From contig NZ_JBHUIW010000017.1 of assembly GCF_042682915.1 (NCBI RefSeq), forward strand, positions 72,492 through 136,491: a stretch of 64,000 nt of DNA, given 5' to 3'. The position numbers and the translations under genes were made by a program. Within the stretch, counting starts at the first letter, position 1. Every line of letters begins with the position of its first letter. This stretch comes from Rhodoplanes azumiensis. GTDB taxonomy: Bacteria; Pseudomonadota; Alphaproteobacteria; Rhizobiales; Xanthobacteraceae. Positions 17,367-25,406 of the stretch are shown here, in pieces. The notes beneath the pieces are model-generated. The model was not told where the DNA came from. It saw only the letters and a program-made list of their open reading frames with translations, and made no database searches.

Positions 17367-18230
17367 TCAAAGCATCTCCAGCGCCGTCTTGCGAACCGGT
17401 GGCGGGAAGGCGCGATCGAGCGCTTCGAGATCCTGGGCGTCGAGCGCAAGATCCAGGGCGCCGCGATTCTCGCGCACATGCGCCGGGTCGCCGGCGCGCG
17501 GGATGGCGATCGTGCCGGGCCGGCGCAGCGCGAAGGCGAGCGCCACCTGGGCCGGCGTCGCGCCGTGGCGGGCCGCGATCGCGACGAGCGCGCGGTGCTT
17601 CAGGACGCGGCCCTGCTCGATCGGCGAGTAGGCCATCACCGGGATCTTGTGCCGCTCGCACCAGGGCAGGAGATCGAACTCGATGCCGCGCCGGGTCGGG
17701 TTGTAGAGCACCTGATTGGTCGCCACCGCGCCGCCGCCGGGCGCGGCGAAAAGCGCCTCCATGTCGTCGGTGTCGAGATTGCTGACGCCCCAGTGGCGGA
17801 TTTTTCCGGCACGCTGCAGGGTCTCGAACGCTGCGATCGTCTCCTCGAACGGCACGCCGCCGCGCCAGTGCAGCAGATAGAGGTCGATGCGGTCGGTCGA
17901 AAGCCGCTTCAGGCTCGCCTCGCAGGCCTTCACGGTGCCGGTGCGCGAGGCATTGCCGGGCAAGACCTTGTCGACCACGAAGACGGCGTCGCGGCGGCCC
18001 GCGACGGCGCGGGCCACGACCTCCTCGGCGCCGCCGTCGGCATACATCTCGGCGGTGTCGATCAGCGTCATGCCGAGATCGATGCCGAGCTGCAGCGCGG
18101 CGACCTCCTGTGCCGGCGAGCGCAGGCCTTCGCCCATCCCCCAGGTGCCGAGCCCGAGCACCGGCACGGCCTCGCCGGAGGGCAGACGGGTGGTCGGAAC
18201 GGCGGAGAGAGGCGGGGAGGAGGTGCGCAT
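17367..18230 (-). CDS. Aldo/keto reductase
   Basis: A 287-residue NADPH-dependent TIM-barrel reductase. Catalytic elements are LIDTAEMYADGGAEE (Asp, Tyr), VDKVLPGNAS (Lys) and DLYLLHWRGG (His), with the cofactor region TIAIPRAGDPAHVREN. The ATG at 18230 begins just before family homology. It is divergent from a second, different aldo/keto reductase. The substrate is unknown; small aldehydes are plausible. Confidence 0.9.
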   Translation of the reverse strand: MRTSSPPLSAVPTTRLPSGEAVPVLGLGTWGMGEGLRSPAQEVAALQLGIDLGMTLIDTAEMYADGGAEEVVARAVAGRRDAVFVVDKVLPGNASRTGTVKACEASLKRLSTDRIDLYLLHWRGGVPFEETIAAFETLQRAGKIRHWGVSNLDTDDMEALFAAPGGGAVATNQVLYNPTRRGIEFDLLPWCERHKIPVMAYSPIEQGRVLKHRALVAIAARHGATPAQVALAFALRRPGTIAIPRAGDPAHVRENRGALDLALDAQDLEALDRAFPPPVRKTALEML

Positions 18231-18430
18231 GGGGGACTCACGGTGGCGGGCGAGGAGGCGGCTGCCCGTTCCTAACGCGCGAAGACGGCTACGGCCAAGA
18301 CGCTGCGCCGCACGTCCGGGCTGCGGCCGGTTCGATCCGCGCCAGGGGTCGATCAGCCGATCGCCCGCCGCCATTGCGTTCGCGGCTCCGCGGCGGCAAG
18401 GAGGGGCGGCATTTCGGAAAGGCAATCGCG

Positions 18431-19411
18431 ATGGACCGCCGCTCGCTTCCCCACACCGATCTCACCGTCTCTCGCCTGTGCTTCGGCACCATGACGTTCG
18501 GCAAGCCGGTCGATCAGCCGACCGCCGACCGCATGGTGGCGCGCTGCCTCGACGCGGGGATCGACTTCTTCGACACCGCGAACGCCTATCAGCTCGGCGG
18601 TGCCGAGGAGATCCTCGGGCGGGCGCTGGGCGCGCGGCGCAAGGACGTGGTGCTCGCCACCAAGGTGCAGCACAAGATGGGCGAGGGCGCCGACCAGCAG
18701 GGGCTGTCGCGCGCCGCCATCCTGCGCCAGATCGACGAGAGCCTGACGCGGCTCGGCACCGATTGGGTGGACCTCTACTACCTGCACCAGCCCGACCCGA
18801 GCGTGCCGATCGAGGAGAGCCTCGCGGCCATGCAGGAGCTGGTGACGGCCGGCAAGGTGCGGTACGTGGCGACCTCGAACTACGCGGCCTGGCAGGTCTG
18901 CGAGATGTTCTGGCTGTCGGAGAGGAACGGCTGGCGGCCGCCGGCCGTGTCGCAGCCGATGTACTCGCTGGTCGCGCGCGGCATCGAGCAGGAGTACCTG
19001 CCGATGGCCAAGCGCCTCGGCGTGTCGAGCTTCGTCTACAACCCGCTCGCCGGCGGCCTGCTCACCGGCAAGCACGACCCCGCCGCCGTCACGGCGGGCG
19101 GCCGCTTCGACGCGGCGTTCTGGGGCAAGTCGCTCTATGCCGATCGCTACTGGCACCCGCGCACCTTCGAGGCGGTGGAGCGTCTGAAGGCGATCGCCGC
19201 GGAGGCCGGCCGCTCGCTGGTGAGCCTCGCCTTCGCCTGGGTGCTGCACCACACCGCCGCCGACGGCCTGATTCTCGGCGCCTCGCGTCCCGAGCAGCTC
19301 GACCAGAACCTCGCCGCCTGCCGTGAGGGGCCGCTGAGCCCCGAGACCGTCGCGGCCTGCGATGCCGTGTGGGAGGCCTTCCGCGGGCCGGTGCCGGTCT
19401 ACAATCGCTGA
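18431..19411 (+). CDS. Aldo/keto reductase (Tas/YghZ-like group)
   Basis: A 326-residue reductase with FFDTANAYQLGGAEEILG, ATKVQHKMG and DLYYLHQPDPSVPIEESL giving the Asp-Tyr-Lys-His tetrad, and GASRPEQLDQN for NADP binding. It belongs to a longer subgroup than its divergent neighbour, and the two are clearly not a recent duplication. GGAAAGG lies 10 bases before the ATG. The 200-bp gap to the neighbour must carry both promoters. Confidence 0.9.
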   Translation: MDRRSLPHTDLTVSRLCFGTMTFGKPVDQPTADRMVARCLDAGIDFFDTANAYQLGGAEEILGRALGARRKDVVLATKVQHKMGEGADQQGLSRAAILRQIDESLTRLGTDWVDLYYLHQPDPSVPIEESLAAMQELVTAGKVRYVATSNYAAWQVCEMFWLSERNGWRPPAVSQPMYSLVARGIEQEYLPMAKRLGVSSFVYNPLAGGLLTGKHDPAAVTAGGRFDAAFWGKSLYADRYWHPRTFEAVERLKAIAAEAGRSLVSLAFAWVLHHTAADGLILGASRPEQLDQNLAACREGPLSPETVAACDAVWEAFRGPVPVYNR

Positions 19412-19477
19412 GCCGCGGCGGTCCGGACGGCGTTGCCGGTCGGGCCGGGCCGCCGTGCCGGCCCGATCGAAATCCGA

Positions 19478-20935
19478 TCAGAACGAGCCGAACAGCGTGC
19501 CGAGCCCGATCACGGCGGCGAGCGCCACGATGGCGCCGACGACCGCGACCATGACGATGTCGAGATAGCCCTCGCGGTGCGTGGTGCCGCAGACGGCGAG
19601 CAGCGTCACCACGGCGCCGTTGTGGGGCAGGCTGTCGAGCGTGCCGGCGCCGATCACGGCGACCCGGTGAAGCAGCGCCGGGTCGATGCCCTGCACGGCG
19701 GCGAGGCCCAGATAGACGGCGCCCAGCGCATCGAGCGCGATCGTCATGCCGCCCGAGGCCGAGCCGGTCAGCGCCGCCAGGATGTTGGTCGAGACGGCGA
19801 GCGACACCAGCGGGCCGCCCTCGATCGACAGCACCCAGTCGCGAACCACCTCGAAGGCCGGGAGCGCGGCGACCACGGCCCCGAAGCCGACCAGGCTCGC
19901 GACGCTGACGGCCGGCAGCACCGAGGCGTTGACGCCGGCGTCGATGCTGGCGCGCGGCGTCGCGAGGCGCTTCGGATTGAGCACCAGCACCGTGACGATC
20001 GCGGCGGCGAGCGCGACGACGACCGACCACACACCGCCGACCGCGGCGAGCGAGGTCTCGCCCCAACGTGGCTCGGCCAGGAACGCGGTGTCGAGCCGCG
20101 GCAGCACGACGAGCGACATCACCAGATTGACCACGACCACCACGACCAACGGCGCGAAGGCGACGGCGGTGGGAGGTCCGGCGACGGCGCGGTCGCCGCG
20201 CGGCGCCTCGATCGGATCGAAGCCCTGCGCCACCGTGGCCCGCTCGCGCACCGTCGCGTCCGCGGCGGCGCCCTCGACATCCGCCATCAGGCCGGGGCCG
20301 AAGCCCTCGCCGCGGCGCCGTGCGCGCGCCTCGGCAAAGGCGAGCCAGCCGAGCCCGAAGGCGAGCATGACGAGCGACGCGACGATGCCGAGACCGGGCG
20401 CCGCGAACGGCGTGGTGCCGAAGAACGGCATCGGGATGGCGTTCTGGATCGCCGGGGTACCGGGCAGCGCCGACATCGTGAACGTGGAGGTGCCGAGCGC
20501 GATCGCGGCCGGCATCAGCCGGCGCGGAATGTCGGCGGCGCGGAACAGCGCCTCGGCCATCGGCGCCAGCACGAAGAAGGCGACGAACAGGCTGACGCCG
20601 CCATAGGTGACGATGGCGCCGGCGACGACCACGGCCATGACGGCGCGGCGCGGACCCAGCGTCCGCGTCATCGCCTCGGCGATCGCGCTCACCGAGCCGG
20701 TGTCCTCCATCAGCTTGCCGAACAGCGCGCCGAGCAGGAAGATCGGGAAGAACTGCATGAGGAAGCGCGACGCGCTGCCCATGAAGGTCTGGGTCCAGTG
20801 GGCGAGCAGCGGCTCGCTGGCGAAGGCCGCGGCGACCAGCGCGGCGAGCGGCGCGAGCAGCAGCACGCTCCAGCCGCGATAGGCCAGCCCGATCAGGAGC
20901 GCGAGGCCGACGAGAATTCCGGCGAGCCCGAGCAT
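19478..20935 (-). CDS. GntP-family permease, hydroxybutyrate-type
   Basis: A 485-residue polytopic carrier. Features include FFPIFLLGALFGKLMEDTG, LGTSTFTMSALPGTPAIQN and TLDSLPHNGAVVTLLAVC, all typical of the GntP-related branch often found beside 3-hydroxybutyrate dehydrogenase genes. It starts four bases after the stop of a patatin gene, so the two form an operon. A role in uptake of hydroxybutyrate-like acids is inferred from the family, and it would fit with phaC and ato genes elsewhere in the window. Confidence 0.85.
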   Translation of the reverse strand: MLGLAGILVGLALLIGLAYRGWSVLLLAPLAALVAAAFASEPLLAHWTQTFMGSASRFLMQFFPIFLLGALFGKLMEDTGSVSAIAEAMTRTLGPRRAVMAVVVAGAIVTYGGVSLFVAFFVLAPMAEALFRAADIPRRLMPAAIALGTSTFTMSALPGTPAIQNAIPMPFFGTTPFAAPGLGIVASLVMLAFGLGWLAFAEARARRRGEGFGPGLMADVEGAAADATVRERATVAQGFDPIEAPRGDRAVAGPPTAVAFAPLVVVVVVNLVMSLVVLPRLDTAFLAEPRWGETSLAAVGGVWSVVVALAAAIVTVLVLNPKRLATPRASIDAGVNASVLPAVSVASLVGFGAVVAALPAFEVVRDWVLSIEGGPLVSLAVSTNILAALTGSASGGMTIALDALGAVYLGLAAVQGIDPALLHRVAVIGAGTLDSLPHNGAVVTLLAVCGTTHREGYLDIVMVAVVGAIVALAAVIGLGTLFGSF

Positions 20936-20939
20936 CGGA

Positions 20940-21962
20940 TCAGGGTCCGGCGAGGAGCGCGTCGAGATCGTAGGTCGAGCGCTCGCCGAGCGCCGCGGCG
21001 TTCTCGCTCAGGAACGTCTCGGCGGCGGCGCGGCCGAGATCGCGCAGCTTGCAGAAGAAGCCCCATTCGGCGAGCAGCTTGGAGGAGGCGGAGAGCTCCG
21101 CCATCGCGGCCGAGGCGATGCGATGGATGCGCATGCGGGCCCACTGCGCACCCTCGCAATTGCCGGCGTCGGCGACCTGGCGCAGCAGCGCGATCATGCG
21201 CAGCTCCTTCAGCAGCACACCGTTGAACGACACCTCGTTGAGCCGGTTGAGGATGTCGCGCGCGGAGCGCGGCGTGCCGAGGCGCTCGATCGGGTTGATC
21301 TGCACGATGATCGTGTCGTGCGAGCGGCACTCGCGGACCAGCGGCGTGATGGTCGGATTGCCCGAATAGCCGCCGTCCCAATAGGCCTCGCCGTCGATCT
21401 CGACCGACTGGAACATGGTCGGCAGGCAGGCCGAGGCGAGCAGCACGTCGGGGGTGATCTCGTCGTTGCGGAAGACGCGGCCCTGGCCGGTGCGCACGCT
21501 CGTCGCCGTGACGAACAGCTTGATCGGTGCCTGCGAGAGACGCGCGAAATCGACATGCTTCTCGAGAATCGCGGCGAGCGGGTTGGCCCCGGCCACCAGA
21601 TCGTAGGGCGAGACCAGGCGGGCCATCAGGTCCATGATCACGTAGAGGGGCGAGTTGTCGAGCGTCCAGCGGCCGAGCATCAGGTCGAGCGGCGTGCGCT
21701 GGAACGGGCTGAAGCGCGCCCCGTCCGACACGCTGCGCCAGAACGATTCCAGCGCCGCCCGGGCGCCCTCGCGCCCGCCGGCCGCGAAGCCGTCGACCAG
21801 CACGGCGGCGTTCATGGCGCCGGCCGAGGTGCCGGAGACGCCGTCGATCTCGAGCCAGGGCTCCTCCAGCAGGCGGTCGAGGACGCCCCAGGTGAAGGCA
21901 CCGTGGGCGCCGCCACCCTGCAGGGCGAGATCGACGAGAGCGGGCGAGCGGTCGATCGTCAT
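20940..21962 (-). CDS. Patatin-like phospholipase (with DUF3734-like C-terminus)
   Basis: A 340-residue Ser/Asp lipid hydrolase. The oxyanion loop is LALQGGGAHGAFTWG, the nucleophile GVSGTSAGAMNA, and the catalytic Asp DGGYSGNPTI. The C-terminal 90 residues are helical. The ATG at 21962 is chosen because GAGG is five bases upstream; the in-frame GTG at 21968 lies too close to it. In related bacteria this family neighbours PHB-depolymerisation genes, so a link to storage lipid turnover is possible. Confidence 0.9.
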   Translation of the reverse strand: MTIDRSPALVDLALQGGGAHGAFTWGVLDRLLEEPWLEIDGVSGTSAGAMNAAVLVDGFAAGGREGARAALESFWRSVSDGARFSPFQRTPLDLMLGRWTLDNSPLYVIMDLMARLVSPYDLVAGANPLAAILEKHVDFARLSQAPIKLFVTATSVRTGQGRVFRNDEITPDVLLASACLPTMFQSVEIDGEAYWDGGYSGNPTITPLVRECRSHDTIIVQINPIERLGTPRSARDILNRLNEVSFNGVLLKELRMIALLRQVADAGNCEGAQWARMRIHRIASAAMAELSASSKLLAEWGFFCKLRDLGRAAAETFLSENAAALGERSTYDLDALLAGP

Positions 21963-22001
21963 GGGCACCTCGCTGTCACTTTCTCGCTGTCACCTATTCG
22001 T

Positions 22002-22066
22002 GTCGTCGTCTCACGTCGTCGTCTCACGTCGTCATCTCACGTCGCCGTCTCACGTCGTCGTCTCAT
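22002..22066. repeat. 13-bp tandem repeat, five copies
   Basis: Five head-to-tail units of GTCGTCGTCTCAC (22002-22014, 22015-22027, 22028-22040, 22041-22053, 22054-22066), with single-base variants in the last three. They lie 40 bp upstream of the patatin ATG, in its promoter or leader region. The 13-bp period is not a codon multiple, so this is not coding. Confidence 0.9.
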
Positions 22067-22433
22067 CTCGTCGTCCCGCGGATCGCCATCGGGACCGCTC
22101 TGGCCGACGGCAGGTTCTTTCGTCGATCGGGCTCCGGTGCGCTGCAGCATCGCCGCATCGTGCGACGTTTGCAAGAAGCCGGACCGAATCGAGGGGGCAT
22201 CGTCGCGACGTCGCCGCGGGCCGCGCCGGCCGGCGTGCCGCATCGCCGTCGGAGCTAGTCTTCGTTCTCACTACTTACGACGAACGACGGTGTCTTGCTC
22301 GCGCAGCGACAGCGATCATAATGATCGATAACGATCGATCGCCGAGCGCCGTCCTGATCACGGCATCCATGCGATCGTCTCGGTGCATCTCGGTGCATCG
22401 TGAACCAGAAGAAGCCTGCAGAGGGAGCGTCTC
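22067..22433. other. Intergenic stretch, nothing recognised
   Basis: The region between the tandem repeats and the broken glutaminase. It is more AT-rich at 22260-22400 (TTACGACGAACG, ATAATGATCGATAACGATCG), which is likely promoter territory. Short direct repeats such as CGGTGCATC (22380-22400) are seen. No gene is supported. Confidence 0.4.
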
Positions 22434-22862
22434 ATGGGCATGCGGCTCACCGCGGGCGACCGCGGGGCCTACACGAACGTGTCGACCGGCCGGCTTCCGG
22501 ACCCGGACCAGGTGCGAGCCCTGGTCGGCGAGGCCCATGCCCTGTTCAGGGAAGACCGCGAGGGCGAGGTCTCGCAGGTCTATCCGGCGCTGGCGCGCGT
22601 CGCTCCCGACCTGTTCGGGATCTGTGTCGTCGGCACCGGCGGCAACGTCCATGCCGTCGGCGACACCGAGGTGCCGTTCTCGATCATGAGCGTGTCGAAG
22701 CCGTTCGTCTTCGCCCTCGTGTGCGAGGTGATCGGCCCGGCGCGGGCGCGCGAGAGGCTCGGCGCCAACAGCACCGGCCTGCCGTTCAACTCGGCCGCCG
22801 CGGTGGAGTGGAGTCCCGACGGGCGCACCAATCCGATGGTCAATGCCGGCGCGATCGCGACG
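22434..22862 (+). pseudogene. glsA: Glutaminase A, 5' fragment joined to an MFS gene
   Basis: The reading from ATG 22434 matches the first ~143 residues of GlsA-type glutaminase: the Ser-x-x-Lys catalytic motif SVSK (86-89), GLPFNS, and GRTNPMVNAGAIAT. Intact proteins have about 300 residues. Homology stops abruptly at residue 143, and the frame then reads nonsense to a stop at 23027. The next DNA encodes the C-terminal half of a transporter in another frame. The product should be inactive. A genomic deletion or an assembly join could explain it. Confidence 0.8.
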
Positions 22863-23926
22863 AAGGCCGCCCCGACGTGCAGATCGACCTGGTCGGTGTC
22901 GTTCTCGCCGCCGCCGCGATCGTGTCGATCAGCTTCGGGTTCAACAATCTCAACCGCTGGGGCCTGGCGGTCGCCACGCCCAACGCGCCGTTCGATCTCG
23001 CCGGCTTCTCCCCGGCCCCGGTGCTGATCGTCGTCGGCATCATGCTCGGCTTCGCCTTCGTGCGCTGGACCTCGGCGCGTCAGCAGGCCGGCAAGACGCC
23101 GCTCCTCGCGCTGGAGGTGATCGGCTCGGCGCAGGAGCGGGCCGCCGTGATGGCGATGTTCGCCGTGGTCGCCCTCGAGGCGATGCTGAACTTCTCGGTG
23201 CCGCTCTACATCCAGATCGTCCAGGGCCGCTCGCCGCTCGCCACGGCCATCGCCATGATGCCCTTCAATCTGACAGTGTTCTTCTCGGCGATGCTGATCG
23301 TCAAGCTTTACAAGCGGCTGACGCCGCGGCAGATCGGCCGCTGGGGCTTCGGGCTGTGCACGCTGGCGCTGCTGTGGCTGGCCTTCGTGGTGCGCAACGA
23401 CTGGAGCGCCGGGCCGGTGCTGGTCGGCCTCGTCCTGTTCGGCATCGGCCAGGGCTCGCTGGTCACGCTGGTGTTCAACGTCCTCGTCACGGCCTCGCCC
23501 AAGGAGCTCGCCGGTGACGTCGGCTCGCTGCGCGGCACCACCAACAACCTCGCCGCCGCGGTCGGCACCGCGGTGGCGGGCGCCCTGATGGTCGGGCTCT
23601 TGTCCAGCATCATTCTCGGCAGTCTCGCCGCCAACACGATCCTGACGCCGGAGCTCCGGGCGCAGGTCGACCTCGACAGCATCAACTTCCTCAGCAACGA
23701 TCGCCTGCAAAGCGTTCTCGTCGCGACGACGGCGACGGCCGAGCAGGTCCAGGAGGCGCTGCGCGTCAATGCCGAGGCGCGGCTCAAGGCGCTCAAGATC
23801 GGCCTCGTGATCATGGCGGGCGTCGCCTTGCTCGCGATCATCCCGGCCAGTCGATTGCCGAACTACATTCCAGGTGAGATCCCGGATCCGTCCCCGCGGC
23901 GGCGTGAGGGGGAGGAGACGCGGTAG
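22862..23926 (+). pseudogene. MFS transporter (DHA2-like), C-terminal part only
   Basis: From about 22862 the frame reads GRPDVQIDLVGVVLAAAAIVS and continues for about 350 residues with some seven membrane helices (e.g. LNFSVPLYIQIVQGRSPLATA, IGQGSLVTLVFNVLVTASPKE), matching the second half of 14-helix major facilitator exporters. The N-terminal half is absent; upstream DNA in this frame is only the out-of-frame glutaminase sequence. A GTG-initiated 508-residue reading from 22400 exists but its first 150 residues look like no protein. Confidence 0.8.
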
Positions 23927-24287
23927 GCGGCGCTCGACGCACCCGGCGATGCTCGGCTAGGACGGGCTAGAACGCAGCGGACATGGCGGAGCGGCCCTCC
24001 GGCCGGGGCGATCGCGTCGTCGGATCAGACGCGACCCGCTGGCCTTTGATCCCGCGGCTCGGTAGTCTCCCGATGTCGGCTGGCGGGCCGATCGGCAGAG
24101 CGGCCGAGCGGCCCGGTGGGGGCCGACGCCGGCGAACCGTGAGTGCGCATGAGGATGGACGGGCGGGGCAGCGAGCGCGTCGGTGGCTTCGCGGCGAAGC
24201 GAGGTCGGGACGACGCCCGATCGACGGCATCCTCGCCGTCTTTTCCATCGGAACATTTCAATCGAAAATTCGGTCTCGGAGTGGCTC
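23927..24287. other. Intergenic stretch before the RND operon
   Basis: 361 bp without a supported gene. AT-rich bases at 24240-24275 (TTTTCCATCGGAACATTTCA) probably hold the promoter of the following efflux operon. No clear operator palindrome was seen and no regulator gene sits next to the pump. Confidence 0.4.
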
Positions 24288-25406
24288 ATGTCGCGATCGC
24301 TGTCGTCGTCCGCACTGCGCGCGCGCCGACGTCCTGACGCCGCGACCGCGGGCGCGATTCTGCTCGTGGCCCTGCTCGCCGCCTGTGGTCCGGCCGAGGA
24401 GACGCGGGCGCCGGAGCCGCGCCCGGTCCGCACCGTCACGGTCGCTCAGCGCGAGGCGGGCGAGACGGTAGCCCTGACCGGCCGGATCGCCGCCGAGGAC
24501 GTCGCGGCCCTCGGCTTCCGCATCGCCGGACGGGTCATGGAGCGGCCCGTCAACGCGGGTGACCGGGTCACGGCCGGGCAGGTCATCGCCCGACTCGAGC
24601 CGCAGAACGAGACCAATGCCGTGCGCGCCGCCCAGGCCGATCTCGCCGCCGCGCAGGCGGCGCTGACCCAGGCCCGCAATCATTTCGAGCGCCAGGAGAC
24701 CTTGCTGGCGCAGGGTTGGACCACGCGCGCCCTGTTCGACCAGGCCAAGCGCGAGCGCGACACCGCACAGGCCCGCGTCGACGCCGCGGAGGCGCAGCTG
24801 AAGACGGCCGACGACCTGCTCGGCTTCACGGTGCTGACGGCCGACGCGCCCGGGATCGTCACCATGGTCGGCGCCGAGCCCGGCGAGGTGGTGCAGGCCG
24901 GTCAGGCGATCGTGCGCCTCGCCCGGCAGGGCGGCCGCGACGCCGTGTTCGAGGTGCCGGCCCAGGTTCTCCGCACGGCGCCTCCGGACGCCGTGATCGC
25001 CGTGAGCCTCACCGACGATCCCGCCGTGACGGCGAGCGGCCGGGTCCGCGAGGTGGCGCCCGAGGCCGATCCGGTGACCCGCACCTTCGAGGTCAAGGTC
25101 GGCCTCACCGATCCGCCCGAGGCGATGCGGCTCGGCGCCACCGTGACGGGGCGGCTGACGCTCGCCGCGCAGGCCGTGATCGAGATTCCGGCGACGGCGC
25201 TGACCCGCGCCGATCAGCGGCCGGCCGTGTGGGTGGTCGATCCGAAGACCACCACGGTCACGTTGCGTAACGTCGACGTCGTGCGCTTCGATCCGGCCAA
25301 GGTGGCAGTGGCGGGCGGGCTCGACGTCGGCGAGGTCGTCGTCACGGCGGGCGTGCAGGCGCTGCATCCGGGCCAGAAAGTGCGCCTGCTCGGGGCGCGC
25401 CCATGA
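24288..25406 (+). CDS. RND efflux periplasmic adaptor lipoprotein (HlyD/MexA type)
   Basis: A 372-residue membrane-fusion protein. The signal peptide ends in the lipobox LLAAC (Cys near residue 28), so it is anchored as a lipoprotein. Next come a split lipoyl/barrel-sandwich domain (GFRIAGRVMERPVNAGDRVTAGQ ... TADAPGIVTMVGAEPGEVV), a coiled-coil hairpin (about 105-185, rich in Ala/Gln) and beta-barrel domains. It bridges the inner-membrane pump to an outer-membrane channel, not encoded here. GGAG is six bases before the ATG; the stop overlaps the pump start (ATGA). Confidence 0.92.
   Translation: MSRSLSSSALRARRRPDAATAGAILLVALLAACGPAEETRAPEPRPVRTVTVAQREAGETVALTGRIAAEDVAALGFRIAGRVMERPVNAGDRVTAGQVIARLEPQNETNAVRAAQADLAAAQAALTQARNHFERQETLLAQGWTTRALFDQAKRERDTAQARVDAAEAQLKTADDLLGFTVLTADAPGIVTMVGAEPGEVVQAGQAIVRLARQGGRDAVFEVPAQVLRTAPPDAVIAVSLTDDPAVTASGRVREVAPEADPVTRTFEVKVGLTDPPEAMRLGATVTGRLTLAAQAVIEIPATALTRADQRPAVWVVDPKTTTVTLRNVDVVRFDPAKVAVAGGLDVGEVVVTAGVQALHPGQKVRLLGARP

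Noticed and set aside
22400..23926. A single 508-residue gene starting GTG at 22400
   Set aside because: Its first 150 residues are the glutaminase DNA read out of frame, so it is better described as a chimeric junction.
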